Positions 1-6,101 of a stretch of DNA of 6,828 bases are shown one piece after another (positions within the stretch are counted from its first letter, which is position 1; the number at the start of each line of letters is the position of its first letter). The position numbers and the translations under genes were made by a program. Location of the stretch: the NCBI GenBank assembly GCA_902766575.1, contig CACXED010000070.1, positions 1 through 6,828 on the forward strand, written 5' to 3'. Origin of the DNA: an uncultured Ruminococcus sp. Its GTDB lineage: Bacteria > Bacillota > Clostridia > Oscillospirales > CAG-272. The notes beneath the pieces were generated by a model. It was not told the DNA's origin. It did no database searches and saw only the letters and a program-made list of their open reading frames with translations.

Positions 1-1208
1 AAGCCCTCGTACATCTGCTTGGGGAGCAGGATCTGATTGTAGTTGTGCATCTGCATGGTCGTGAGTCCGTTGAAGCAGCGCGGGCGGTTCATGCGGTCGA
101 AGCAGCAGACGATATCGGCAGGGTCGAGCTTGTAGCCGTCGACGCCGATCGCGGTGAATTTTTTAAGATGCTCGTACCACGCCTCGCCGTAGTCGTCGGG
201 CTTTCCGTCGACCAGCTCGCGCTCAGCCTCGGCGGTGAGGTCGTGTCTGACGCAGAGCCAGAGCGACAGCTTGAAGCCGTAGCGGTGCAAGGCTCCCATA
301 AAGGTTATGTACGAGCGTTCGGGCGTCATGTAGTCGGTGATGTGGAAGCGTTTCGTTTCCCACTGCTTAGAGGTAGAGTAATCGTAGAATTTCTCCATCC
401 AGCCGGGCTCAAGGCTGAACATATCGCAGGGAATATGCTCCTTTCTGAACCGCTCGGCGTGAGCGAGCACATCGTGCTGGGTAGCAAAGATCGGCGCGAT
501 GTAGGTGAGACCGTAAGCCCATTTCGGCAGCAGCATAGGCGCGCCGGTGAGCGTCGTGTAGCGTTTGATAACGTCGGCTATCGAGTCTCCGCAGAGTAAG
601 AACAGATCGAGCTCGTCGTCCTCGCCGAGGCAGATGAGCCGGTCGCTGACCCGTCCGCCGATGTCGATAAAGCTGCGCGCACGGGAGTTGAGCCAGATTC
701 CCCAGCCCTCCGAGCTTATGCAGAGCGGTATCGGGATCTCGTTGTACTGATAGCGCACCCAGTTCTGATAGGCTCTGCCGCGAAGTTCTATGCGGTCGTT
801 CGCGCCTTCGCCGAGACCGTAGAAGCGCTCGCCGTCGTCGATTGCGAAGCTGATCGCAAAGGAGGATTCGGGCGGCAGAGTGTCGGCGAGGATCGGAGAG
901 GGCTTGGAGTTTTCAGCCGGAGCGCCGATTATCGCCTGATAGTCGGTGAACTTATCCTTGAACTCGTCAGCGAGGCTGTCGTGCAGTTTGCGATATTCGT
1001 CCGAGTCCTCGGGAATGATATTGAAGCCGAGAACCTTTCCGTTCGGGAGGATGAAGCTGTCGCCGTCGACCTTGATACCGCTGTCCGACAGCTTTTCCGG
1101 GAGGCTTAGGATACCGTAGCGCTCGGCGAGGGTCTCGCCGTGTGAAGCCGAGAGCCGCATACGGATAATTCCGGGGGCGATATGTGTGAATCTGAGCGTT
1201 TTTTCCAT
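1..1208 (-). CDS. GH31 family glycoside hydrolase, 3' end cut off by the window edge
   Basis: An uninterrupted frame reads leftward from ATG 1208-1206 for 402 codons and leaves the window without a stop, so the C-terminal part is missing. The protein fits family GH31, which hydrolyses alpha-linked glycosides (alpha-glucosidases, alpha-xylosidases and relatives) with retention. Visible landmarks are a beta-sandwich N-domain ending in FYGLGEG (129-135), the strand GWGIWLNS (168-175), the start of the catalytic barrel at LPKWAYGLTYIAP (227-239), LEPGWMEKFYDYS (266-278), and the nucleophile motif VDGYKLDPADI (356-366) with Asp362 as the probable nucleophile. The acid/base residue would lie beyond the edge. 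There is no signal peptide, so the enzyme is probably cytoplasmic. It starts 3 nt after the AraC gene and its ribosome site lies inside that gene, so the two are co-transcribed. Family assignment is confident; substrate is not readable. Antisense frames on the plus strand here are shadows. Confidence 0.9.
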   Translation of the reverse strand, partial: MEKTLRFTHIAPGIIRMRLSASHGETLAERYGILSLPEKLSDSGIKVDGDSFILPNGKVLGFNIIPEDSDEYRKLHDSLADEFKDKFTDYQAIIGAPAENSKPSPILADTLPPESSFAISFAIDDGERFYGLGEGANDRIELRGRAYQNWVRYQYNEIPIPLCISSEGWGIWLNSRARSFIDIGGRVSDRLICLGEDDELDLFLLCGDSIADVIKRYTTLTGAPMLLPKWAYGLTYIAPIFATQHDVLAHAERFRKEHIPCDMFSLEPGWMEKFYDYSTSKQWETKRFHITDYMTPERSYITFMGALHRYGFKLSLWLCVRHDLTAEAERELVDGKPDDYGEAWYEHLKKFTAIGVDGYKLDPADIVCCFDRMNRPRCFNGLTTMQMHNYNQILLPKQMYEG

Positions 1209-1211
1209 AAA

Positions 1212-2039
1212 TCAATTATCTCCTGTGAGGTTATTATTCTTTTTTGAGGACAGTCGGTATTCGCTCGGAGCGACTTTGCAGCGCTCCTTGAAAAAGCGGG
1301 AGAAGTAGGTCTGATCCGAAAAACCGATCGCGGCTGCGACCGACGCTATCGGAAGCTCGGTCTCTGAGAGGAGCAGCTTTGCCTGTGAGAGCCGATAGGA
1401 CTGCAGAAAAGCCGTCGGAGTCGTCCCGATCTTTTCTCGGAACAAGCGGCAGAGATACTTTTCGGACAGCCCGACGTTAGCCGCTGCGTCCGATGCGGAG
1501 ACTCCGTTCTGACAGTTCTGCCGGAGAAATTCCATCGCGCGCAGCACGTAGCCCTCCGAGCTGTCGGTCGATCTCCCCTCCGGCTTTGAGAGCCTCGACA
1601 GCACCGTGAACAGCAGTCCTAAAAACCCGAGCCCGCTGTCCATTCCGCCGTAGACCGCGTCCTGAAGCGGCTGACGGAGGGACTCGGGGTCTGAAAGCGC
1701 AGCGATATCGCGTCCGGCAGGGAGGGCCTTGTCGAAAAGCGCTCCGGCTTCCTCTCCGCCGACCTCGAACCAGTACTGCTCAAAGGGCTCGCTTGAGTCG
1801 ACGCGCAGGCTGTGCGGCGCTCCGGGGCGCATGAGGAACAGATCTCCGCGGGCGACTGTCTGACCGTCAAAGCTGGCTCTGCCGCCGAAAACGAGCTGTA
1901 AAAAGTAATTTTCCCTCAGCATCGGTCCGACCGAAACACCGCTCTCGGCGATGCCGTGGCAGACATTCCGAACGAAAAGTCTCGGGTCGGGCTTGTCCGC
2001 GCAGACATTGGCAAAGAGCCGCCGACCTTTATACAGCAT
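1212..2039 (-). CDS. AraC family transcriptional regulator with cupin-like sensor domain
   Basis: This 275-residue protein has the two-part layout of AraC/XylS sugar regulators. Residues about 20-110 resemble the AraC-type cupin arm: FDGQTVARGDLFLMRPGAPH (57-76) is the typical turn that ends in a ligand-pocket Pro-His pair. The C-terminal hundred residues carry two helix-turn-helix units, the first around 180-205 (SASDAAANVGLSEKYLCRLF) and the second around 230-255 (IASVAAAIGFSDQTYFSRFF), followed by the family signature PSEYR (258-262). The start ATG 2039-2037 has a GGAGA ribosome site at 2051-2047 with 7-nt spacing. The gene is transcribed from a strong-looking promoter at 2114-2086, leads into the GH31 gene and lies divergent to the GH28 gene. 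The inferred role is sugar-responsive activation of the neighbouring glycosidase genes; the inducer cannot be read from the sequence. Confidence 0.93.
   Translation of the reverse strand: MLYKGRRLFANVCADKPDPRLFVRNVCHGIAESGVSVGPMLRENYFLQLVFGGRASFDGQTVARGDLFLMRPGAPHSLRVDSSEPFEQYWFEVGGEEAGALFDKALPAGRDIAALSDPESLRQPLQDAVYGGMDSGLGFLGLLFTVLSRLSKPEGRSTDSSEGYVLRAMEFLRQNCQNGVSASDAAANVGLSEKYLCRLFREKIGTTPTAFLQSYRLSQAKLLLSETELPIASVAAAIGFSDQTYFSRFFKERCKVAPSEYRLSSKKNNNLTGDN
1219..1224 (-). promoter_or_regulatory. Ribosome binding site of the GH31 gene inside the AraC gene
   Basis: On the minus strand AGGAGA lies 10 nt before the GH31 ATG and inside the last codons of the AraC gene (stop at 1214-1212). This fixes the GH31 start at 1208 and suggests that the two genes are translationally coupled within one operon. 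Confidence 0.7.
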
Positions 2040-2085
2040 GAAATCATCTCCAGTCTACGCGCCGTTGGCTGCGGTCGTTTGATTA

Positions 2086-2114
2086 AGTATATCAGAAAAA
2101 GCGTGAAAAGTCAA
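2086..2114 (-). promoter_or_regulatory. Sigma-A promoter of the AraC-GH31 operon
   Basis: On the minus strand a TTGACT -35 box (2114-2109) and a TATACT -10 box (2091-2086) are separated by exactly 17 bp, each with one mismatch to consensus. Transcription should begin near 2079, giving a leader of about 40 nt before the AraC ATG at 2039. The -35 box is half of the perfect palindrome at 2110-2121, so a protein bound there would block this promoter. Confidence 0.75.
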
Positions 2115-2121
2115 TATTGAC
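2110..2121. promoter_or_regulatory. Perfect 12-bp palindrome, possible operator between divergent genes
   Basis: GTCAATATTGAC reads the same on both strands. It covers five bases of the -35 box of the leftward AraC promoter and lies about 10-30 bp upstream of the candidate GH28 -35 boxes, the right place to repress one side and activate the other. AraC-family proteins usually bind direct repeats, so this could serve a different dimeric regulator, or the symmetry may arise from the AT-rich -35 context. Seen in sequence; function inferred. Confidence 0.4.
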
Positions 2122-2129
2122 GAGTGTTT

Positions 2130-2164
2130 TTTTCATTCACCGGAGCGGTCAAATATGATAAAAT
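2130..2164 (+). promoter_or_regulatory. Candidate promoter(s) of the GH28 gene
   Basis: Two overlapping options can be read. One is TTTTCA (2130-2135), an 18-bp spacer and TATGAT (2154-2159). The other is TTCACC (2136-2141), a 17-bp spacer and TAAAAT (2159-2164). Both have good -10 boxes and only four of six matches at -35, as expected for an activator-dependent promoter. Transcription would start near 2166-2171. The ribosome site AGGCAGGA (2187-2194) lies 8 nt before the ATG at 2203. Confidence 0.5.
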
Positions 2165-2202
2165 AGAAAAAACAACAATTTTTGAAAGGCAGGATATAAA
2201 AA

Positions 2203-3444
2203 ATGCTAAATACGGATGTACGCGAATTCGGAGCTGTCGGCGACGGCGTGACCCTCGACACAGAGGCTATACAGGCGGCGATCGACGCCTGCTCGGCTGC
2301 CGGAGGCGGTCGGGTAACGCTCTCGGGAGGAAAATTCTTCTCGGCGAGGATAGACCTTCGCTCGGGAGTGGAGCTGCACATCGAGGTCGACGCGACGCTG
2401 CTCGCCACGACCGACGGCTCGGCTTTTAAGGAGGTCGAGAGCGACTACTGGGACACCGCAATGGCTCCGCGGCGCAATAAAAAGTGCTTCATCTACGCCG
2501 AGAACTGCCACGATATCGCGATCACCGGGCGGGGAAGGATCGACTGTCAGGGACGGAACTCCGTGGCTCCCTGCGATGCGATGGGGCTCTGGAAATACAA
2601 GCGCGTCGTGTTCGATCTCCCGGCAAGAATGATACTTTTCATGGGCTGCCGCGACGTTATCTGCGAGGACGTGCTGCTCTATGAGCCCTGCGCGGGCTGG
2701 GGCTACTGGGTCTGCGACTGCGAGCGCGTCGAGATGCGCGGTCTGCGTATCGACTCTAACCGCAACTATCCTAACGCCGACGGAATACACATCAACTGCA
2801 GCCGCGACGTTCACGTCTCGGACTGCGACATCATCGCCGGAGACGACGCGATAGTCGTCCGCGCCTACAACGGAGTTCTGAAGAAAAAAACTCCCTGCGA
2901 GCGCGTGACCGTCACGAACTGCACGCTTTCGAGCTATCAGGCGTGCATCCGCGTCGCCTGGATAGGCGACGGCGAGATCAAGAACTGCGTGTTCTCAAAT
3001 CTGACATTCACGAACTCCAACTGCGGCGTAAGGCTCTCGATCCCGGGAGTTCCCGAGGGCAGACCCAACAATTTCACCGACGACGGCGGAGACGCTACGG
3101 TCTGCGAAAATCTTCTGTTCGAGAATATCGCCATCGACTCCTGCGTAAACGAGCCGATAGAGATACGGATCGATCCCGGAAACCGAATCGGCTCGATACG
3201 CGGGCTGCGCTTTGCGAATATCCTGTCAAAGAGCGGAAAAATGCCGCTGATACGCGGACGCGAGGACGCTCCGATCGAGCGCGTGACCTTCTCGGGCTGT
3301 ACCTTTGAGAGAAAGAACTTCGAAACGATCGCCGACTTCATTCCCGACGCGGACGGCGGGCTTCTCAAGCCGTATCCGCCAAGGTCTCCCGAATTTGTCA
3401 ACGTCCGCGGGCTTGTGCTCAACGACGTGACCTTCGACATATGA
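2203..3444 (+). CDS. GH28-like right-handed beta-helix glycosidase (polygalacturonase superfamily) with degenerate active site
   Basis: This 413-residue protein begins with the FGAVGDGVTLDTEAIQAAID segment (9-28) typical of pectin-acting beta-helix enzymes, followed by repeated beta-helix coils. GH28 enzymes hydrolyse galacturonic acid linkages in pectin or rhamnogalacturonan by an inverting mechanism. Two canonical acid motifs are present in modified form: NADG (191-194, for NTDG) with Asp193, and GDDA (213-216, for GDDC) with Asp214/Asp215. The usual GHG histidine motif is replaced by SSYQACIRV (243-251), and the RIK motif reads RLS (277-279), so the lysine is lost. There are 20 cysteines, many recurring at similar spacing, perhaps an internal ladder in a reduced cytoplasm. 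No signal peptide is visible, so it probably acts on imported oligomers. It is divergent from the AraC-GH31 operon. Fold assignment is confident; catalytic activity and substrate are uncertain. Confidence 0.85.
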   Translation: MLNTDVREFGAVGDGVTLDTEAIQAAIDACSAAGGGRVTLSGGKFFSARIDLRSGVELHIEVDATLLATTDGSAFKEVESDYWDTAMAPRRNKKCFIYAENCHDIAITGRGRIDCQGRNSVAPCDAMGLWKYKRVVFDLPARMILFMGCRDVICEDVLLYEPCAGWGYWVCDCERVEMRGLRIDSNRNYPNADGIHINCSRDVHVSDCDIIAGDDAIVVRAYNGVLKKKTPCERVTVTNCTLSSYQACIRVAWIGDGEIKNCVFSNLTFTNSNCGVRLSIPGVPEGRPNNFTDDGGDATVCENLLFENIAIDSCVNEPIEIRIDPGNRIGSIRGLRFANILSKSGKMPLIRGREDAPIERVTFSGCTFERKNFETIADFIPDADGGLLKPYPPRSPEFVNVRGLVLNDVTFDI

Positions 3445-3478
3445 AAAAATCAGCGCGGATATGAAAGTCCGCGCTGAT
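3444..3478 (-). terminator. Intrinsic terminator of the acetyltransferase gene, shared with the convergent GH28 gene
   Basis: An 11-bp perfect GC-rich stem (3449-3459 with 3468-3478) closes an 8-nt loop. Reading leftward it is followed by six T's (3449-3444) and begins 1 nt after the acetyltransferase stop. Reading rightward the tail is only the weak sequence CTTATATT, so it may also end GH28 transcripts but less efficiently. The T-tract overlaps the last base of the GH28 stop codon. Confidence 0.85.
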
Positions 3479-3479
3479 C

Positions 3480-4016
3480 TTATATTCCTGTCACATTCAA
3501 AGCGAAGCTCTCGCCGTACACGTCCGAGAAGATCGAGCGGTATTCGTCAAAGCTGATTTCTCCTCCCGAAACGAGCAGCTCCATCTCGACGCCGAACAGC
3601 ATTACCCGATAGTCGAGCGCTCTCATTCCGGAGCGGAGATAGAAGCTCTTGCGGCTCTGACGCTGAGCCATGTTCGCGGCGTCGGCAAAGGTGCTCTCGA
3701 TCTCGAGGATCAGCCGCTTATCGGGGAATTTTTCCCGCAGCAGCTCAAGTGTTTTTGTGCCGAGCCCGCATCCGCGCCGCTCGGGTGCTATCGCAAGGTA
3801 GTCGAGCAGCACGACGTCCCGGTAGGATACAGTCAGCGCCTCGCCGAGAAAATCATTCCCGTCCGTGACCGCGAAAATATCGTAAAAGCCCTCGCGCCGC
3901 TTGTCAAGCATGAGCTGCCACGGCTTTTTCTCGTTTTCCGGGAAAGCGGCGTCGTAGAGCCGCATAACACGGTCGAGAAAGCCTTCGCCCGGCGCGTCTG
4001 TGAGCCTGATTTCCAT
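3480..4016 (-). CDS. GNAT family N-acetyltransferase
   Basis: The protein (178 residues from ATG 4016-4014) has the acetyl-CoA binding motif A of the GCN5-related family: the strand LLDYLAIAP followed by ERRGCGLGTKTLELL, with the pyrophosphate-binding R-x-x-G-x-G loop at about residues 80-86. A second conserved patch, SFYLRSGM (about 124-131), matches the motif B region. The frame can be extended upstream to a TTG at 4022, but that codon directly abuts the AGGAGG ribosome site at 4028-4023, whereas the ATG at 4016 has ideal 6-nt spacing, so the ATG is chosen. It probably transfers an acetyl group to an amine of a small molecule or protein; the acceptor cannot be read. The gene lies just after the RNase J terminator and ends at its own terminator. 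Confidence 0.85.
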   Translation of the reverse strand: MEIRLTDAPGEGFLDRVMRLYDAAFPENEKKPWQLMLDKRREGFYDIFAVTDGNDFLGEALTVSYRDVVLLDYLAIAPERRGCGLGTKTLELLREKFPDKRLILEIESTFADAANMAQRQSRKSFYLRSGMRALDYRVMLFGVEMELLVSGGEISFDEYRSIFSDVYGESFALNVTGI

Positions 4017-4022
4017 TTTCAA

Positions 4023-4028
4023 CCTCCT
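4023..4028 (-). promoter_or_regulatory. AGGAGG ribosome binding site that fixes the acetyltransferase start
   Basis: On the minus strand a perfect AGGAGG sits 6 nt before ATG 4016 and 0 nt before an in-frame TTG at 4022. This excludes the longer reading. It begins 2 nt after the U-tract of the RNase J terminator. Confidence 0.85.
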
Positions 4029-4030
4029 GT

Positions 4031-4063
4031 AAAAAGCTCCGGTCGGCTCACAGCCGACCGGAG
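4031..4063 (-). terminator. Intrinsic terminator of the RNase J gene
   Basis: A perfect 12-bp GC-rich stem (4037-4048 with 4052-4063) with a 3-nt loop, followed on the minus strand by C and five T's (4035-4031). It begins 5 nt after the RNase J stop codon (TAA 4071-4069). Because the acetyltransferase ribosome site follows immediately, read-through here would control expression of that gene. Confidence 0.88.
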
Positions 4064-4068
4064 AGTGC

Positions 4069-5754
4069 TTATACGTTCATAACGACGGGTAGTATCATCG
4101 GCTTGCGCTTGGTCTTGGAGTAGAGGAATTTCGAGAGATCGTCCTTGACGTGACCCTTGAGCTCTGTCCAGTCGGTGATGCCGTTCTCGAGACACTCGGT
4201 GAGCGCCTGCTTTGCGATTCCGCGCACCTGATCCATCAGCTGCTCCGACTCGCGCACATAGACAAATCCGCGCGAGACGATGTCCGGACCCGAGAGTATC
4301 AGCCGCTCGTCGATGTCGACCGTCGCGACGACGACAATCAGTCCGTCCTGAGCGAGATGACGGCGGTCGCGCAGGACTATGTTGCCCACATCTCCGACTC
4401 CGTAGCCGTCGACGAGCACCTTGCCCGCGGGAACCATTCCGTTCCACTTTGCGCTGTCGCGTCCGATCTCGAGCACCTTGCCGATTTCGGAGACGAAAAT
4501 GTGATTCTCGGGCATACCCATCTCCTGCGCTAACTTTTTGTGAGTGATGAGATGGCGCTGCTCGCCGTGGATAGGCATGAAGTATTTAGGCTTGGTCAGC
4601 GCGTGCATGAGCTTGAGCTCCTCCTGGCAGGCGTGACCCGAGACGTGAACGTCGGCGAGCGCGTCGTAGAGCACCTTGACGTTCTTGCGGTAGAGCTCGT
4701 TGATTATTCTGCCGACGAGCTTTTCATTGCCGGGGATCGGATTTGCGCTGATTATGACGAGATCATTCGGGCCGAGCTCGACCTTGTCGTGATCGGAGAA
4801 CGCCATTCTGTAGAGCGCGGACATAGGCTCGCCCTGGCTTCCGGTGGTGACTATCGTGAGCTGATTGTCCTTGTAGCGCTTGATCTCGTTGATGTCGATG
4901 AGCGTTCCGTCGGGGACGTTCATGTAGCCGAGCTCGATGGCGGTCTTGACGATATTTGTCATAGAGCGTCCTGTGACGGCGACCTTGCGTCCGTGAGCGG
5001 CGCTGGCGTTGATTATCTGCTGGACGCGGTGGACGTTTGACGAGAAGGTCGCGATTATCACGCGGTTGTCGGGATGCTGCATGAGTATTCCGTCAAGCGA
5101 GCGTCCGATCTTCTTCTCCGACGGAGTGTAGCCGGGGCGCTCGACGTTGGTGGACTCGCAGCAGAGCAGCGTTACGCCCTGATTACCGATCTCGCCGATG
5201 CGCGGGATATCCATGACCTGACCGTCGACCGGAGTGAGATCGAGCTTGAAGTCTCCCGAGAAGAACACGGTTCCGACCGGAGTCTTTATCGCGAGCGCGC
5301 AGGCGTCGGCGATCGAGTGGTTGACGTGGATGAACTCGACCGAGAAAACGCCGAGCTTTACGACCTCGCCGGCTTCGACGGTGTTGAGCTGCGGCTTCTC
5401 GCGGAAGGTATGCTCCGCGAGCTTGTTCGCCACGATGCCGACCGTCAGCCTTGTGCCGTAGACCGGAGCGTTCACCGTCTTGAGCACATAGGGAAGCGCG
5501 CCGATATGATCCTCGTGACCGTGAGTCAGCACAAAGCCGCGCACACGGTCGAGATTCTTTTCGAGGTAGGTGACGTCGGGGATCACGAGATCGACGCCGA
5601 GCATATCGTCGTCCGGAAATCCGAGTCCGCAGTCGACGACGAGTATATCGTTTTCATATTCAAGTACGGTCATGTTCTTTCCGATCTCGCCGAGACCGCC
5701 GAGAGAAATGACCTTGAGCTTTGAATCGTTCTTTTTTCTTGCCAATAGATTCAC
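4069..5754 (-). CDS. rnj: Ribonuclease J (metallo-beta-lactamase/beta-CASP RNase)
   Basis: At 561 residues this matches the usual RNase J length of about 555. RNase J is the 5'-to-3' exonuclease and endonuclease that matures and degrades RNA in Firmicutes. The N-terminus has LGGLGEIGKNM (18-28). The zinc site is complete: HGHEDH (78-83), His146, Asp168 in SGDFK, and His396 in MPIHGE. The beta-CASP insert spans roughly 200-360 and contains TTGSQGEP (303-310); HVSGH (370-374) is the RNA 5'-end/phosphate-binding element of the family. A C-terminal domain ends in KTKRKPMILP (547-556). The start is a GTG at 5754 whose GGAAGG site is only 3 nt away; an in-frame TTG at 5745 (558 residues) has better spacing, so the start is uncertain by three codons. 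It ends at its own terminator and is preceded by a 245-nt structured leader. Long plus-strand frames inside it are antisense shadows. Confidence 0.97.
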   Translation of the reverse strand: MNLLARKKNDSKLKVISLGGLGEIGKNMTVLEYENDILVVDCGLGFPDDDMLGVDLVIPDVTYLEKNLDRVRGFVLTHGHEDHIGALPYVLKTVNAPVYGTRLTVGIVANKLAEHTFREKPQLNTVEAGEVVKLGVFSVEFIHVNHSIADACALAIKTPVGTVFFSGDFKLDLTPVDGQVMDIPRIGEIGNQGVTLLCCESTNVERPGYTPSEKKIGRSLDGILMQHPDNRVIIATFSSNVHRVQQIINASAAHGRKVAVTGRSMTNIVKTAIELGYMNVPDGTLIDINEIKRYKDNQLTIVTTGSQGEPMSALYRMAFSDHDKVELGPNDLVIISANPIPGNEKLVGRIINELYRKNVKVLYDALADVHVSGHACQEELKLMHALTKPKYFMPIHGEQRHLITHKKLAQEMGMPENHIFVSEIGKVLEIGRDSAKWNGMVPAGKVLVDGYGVGDVGNIVLRDRRHLAQDGLIVVVATVDIDERLILSGPDIVSRGFVYVRESEQLMDQVRGIAKQALTECLENGITDWTELKGHVKDDLSKFLYSKTKRKPMILPVVMNV

Positions 5755-5757
5755 TAT

Positions 5758-5763
5758 CCTTCC
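5758..5763 (-). promoter_or_regulatory. Ribosome binding site of RNase J, unusually close to the GTG
   Basis: On the minus strand GGAAGG is separated from GTG 5754 by only 3 nt and from TTG 5745 by 12 nt. The core AAGGA pairs with the 5' part of the consensus, which favours a somewhat distant start, so the TTG is a serious alternative. Two weak start codons with imperfect spacing suggest modest translation. Confidence 0.5.
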
Positions 5764-5845
5764 GAAAATTAAGATAAATCAAGAGTAAATTATGTATCGC
5801 GCTCGGAGCATGGCATCCGAAAAATCCGGCGCATAATGGCGCACG

Positions 5846-5881
5846 AAAAAAAGACTGTTACATCGACAATAATCTAACAGT
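5846..5881 (-). terminator. Terminator-like hairpin in the RNase J leader
   Basis: On the minus strand ACTGTTA (5881-5875) and TAACAGT (5860-5854) form a 7-bp stem around a 14-nt loop, followed by C and then seven T's (5852-5846). It lies 91 nt before the RNase J GTG. The stem has only two G-C pairs and the loop is large, so termination may be partial or conditional. No other leftward gene ends here, so its target would be the transcript starting near 5999. Confidence 0.5.
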
Positions 5882-5999
5882 TAGCCGCTCCGGATATGCT
5901 TTTCCCGCTGCGCGGAGGATAAACGGGCGATCTTACCCTCCAACGCCGAACGGAACACATCCGGCTGATGTACCGGAATTGCTACGAACAAAATATAAC
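5882..5999 (-). ncRNA. Candidate structured RNA: RNase J leader or independent small RNA
   Basis: From the inferred start near 5999 the minus-strand transcript can fold into a closed domain. The outer stem pairs 5981-5984 with 5882-5885 (4 bp) and, after a 3-by-3 internal loop, 5973-5977 with 5889-5893 (5 bp). Inside, 5933-5941 pairs with 5914-5922 as a 9-bp hairpin with a 10-nt loop. One of its pairs is G-U on the minus strand but would be A-C on the plus strand, which indicates transcription leftward. A small ACATC/GATGT stem can form at about 5971-5957. With the following U-tract hairpin the RNA would be about 150 nt. I compared it by eye with common riboswitch, T-box, SRP and 6S cores and recognised none. 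Whether it is a leader or a free RNA is open. Confidence 0.4.
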
Positions 6000-6005
6000 G
6001 ATATT

Positions 6006-6014
6006 ATTATACCA
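6006..6014 (-). promoter_or_regulatory. Extended -10 promoter for the RNase J leader
   Basis: On the minus strand TGGTATAAT (6014-6006) is a perfect extended -10 element (TG-n-TATAAT). No good -35 box is found 16-18 bp upstream, which the extended motif can compensate. Transcription would start near 5999, giving a leader of about 245 nt before the RNase J start. Confidence 0.65.
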
Positions 6015-6070
6015 TTTGTTTGTGACGTATATAAGAGAAAGTTTATGAATATATTGTTAATTATAGCCCC

Positions 6071-6101
6071 TTCCGCGCCAGGGAATAATACTCGCGCGGG
6101 A
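6071..6101 (+). other. Hairpin upstream of the small gene at 6160
   Basis: 6071-6078 pairs with 6094-6101 as an 8-bp stem with a 15-nt loop. One pair is U-G on the plus strand and would be A-C on the minus strand, so the fold suits a rightward RNA. A second small stem pairs 6106-6110 with 6117-6121. No U-tract follows, so neither is a terminator. They would lie in the 5' leader of the gene at 6160 if transcription starts in the AT-rich stretch around 6030-6060, where only weak -10 candidates such as TATGAA (6044-6049) are seen. Confidence 0.3.

Noticed and set aside
45..599. Plus-strand open frame of 184 codons
   Set aside because: It lies antisense to the clear GH31 coding frame, has no ribosome site and no recognisable motif; it is a shadow caused by high GC content.
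967..1215. Minus-strand frame of 82 codons overlapping the GH31 start
   Set aside because: Its sequence is Arg/Pro/Tyr-rich shadow composition in a different frame from GH31, and the ribosome site fits ATG 1208 better.
2206..2814. Minus-strand frame of 202 codons
   Set aside because: It is entirely antisense to the GH28-like gene, whose beta-helix motifs are unmistakable, and it has no domain of its own.
4540..5724. Two long plus-strand frames (166 and 216 codons) opposite RNase J
   Set aside because: Both are rich in Asp, Val, Leu and Arg, as expected from reading RNase J codons in reverse; neither has a ribosome site or motif.
5818..5843. Second hairpin GCGC-N6-GCGC with a nearby T5 run as an additional RNase J leader terminator
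   Set aside because: The stem is only 4 bp and the T-run is separated from it by several bases, so it is too weak to call.
5882..5999. Identification of the leader RNA as a known riboswitch, T-box, SRP RNA or 6S RNA
   Set aside because: No AGGGUGGNACC T-box motif, no SRP apical GGAAG loop, and no riboswitch core was recognised by eye, so it is left unnamed.
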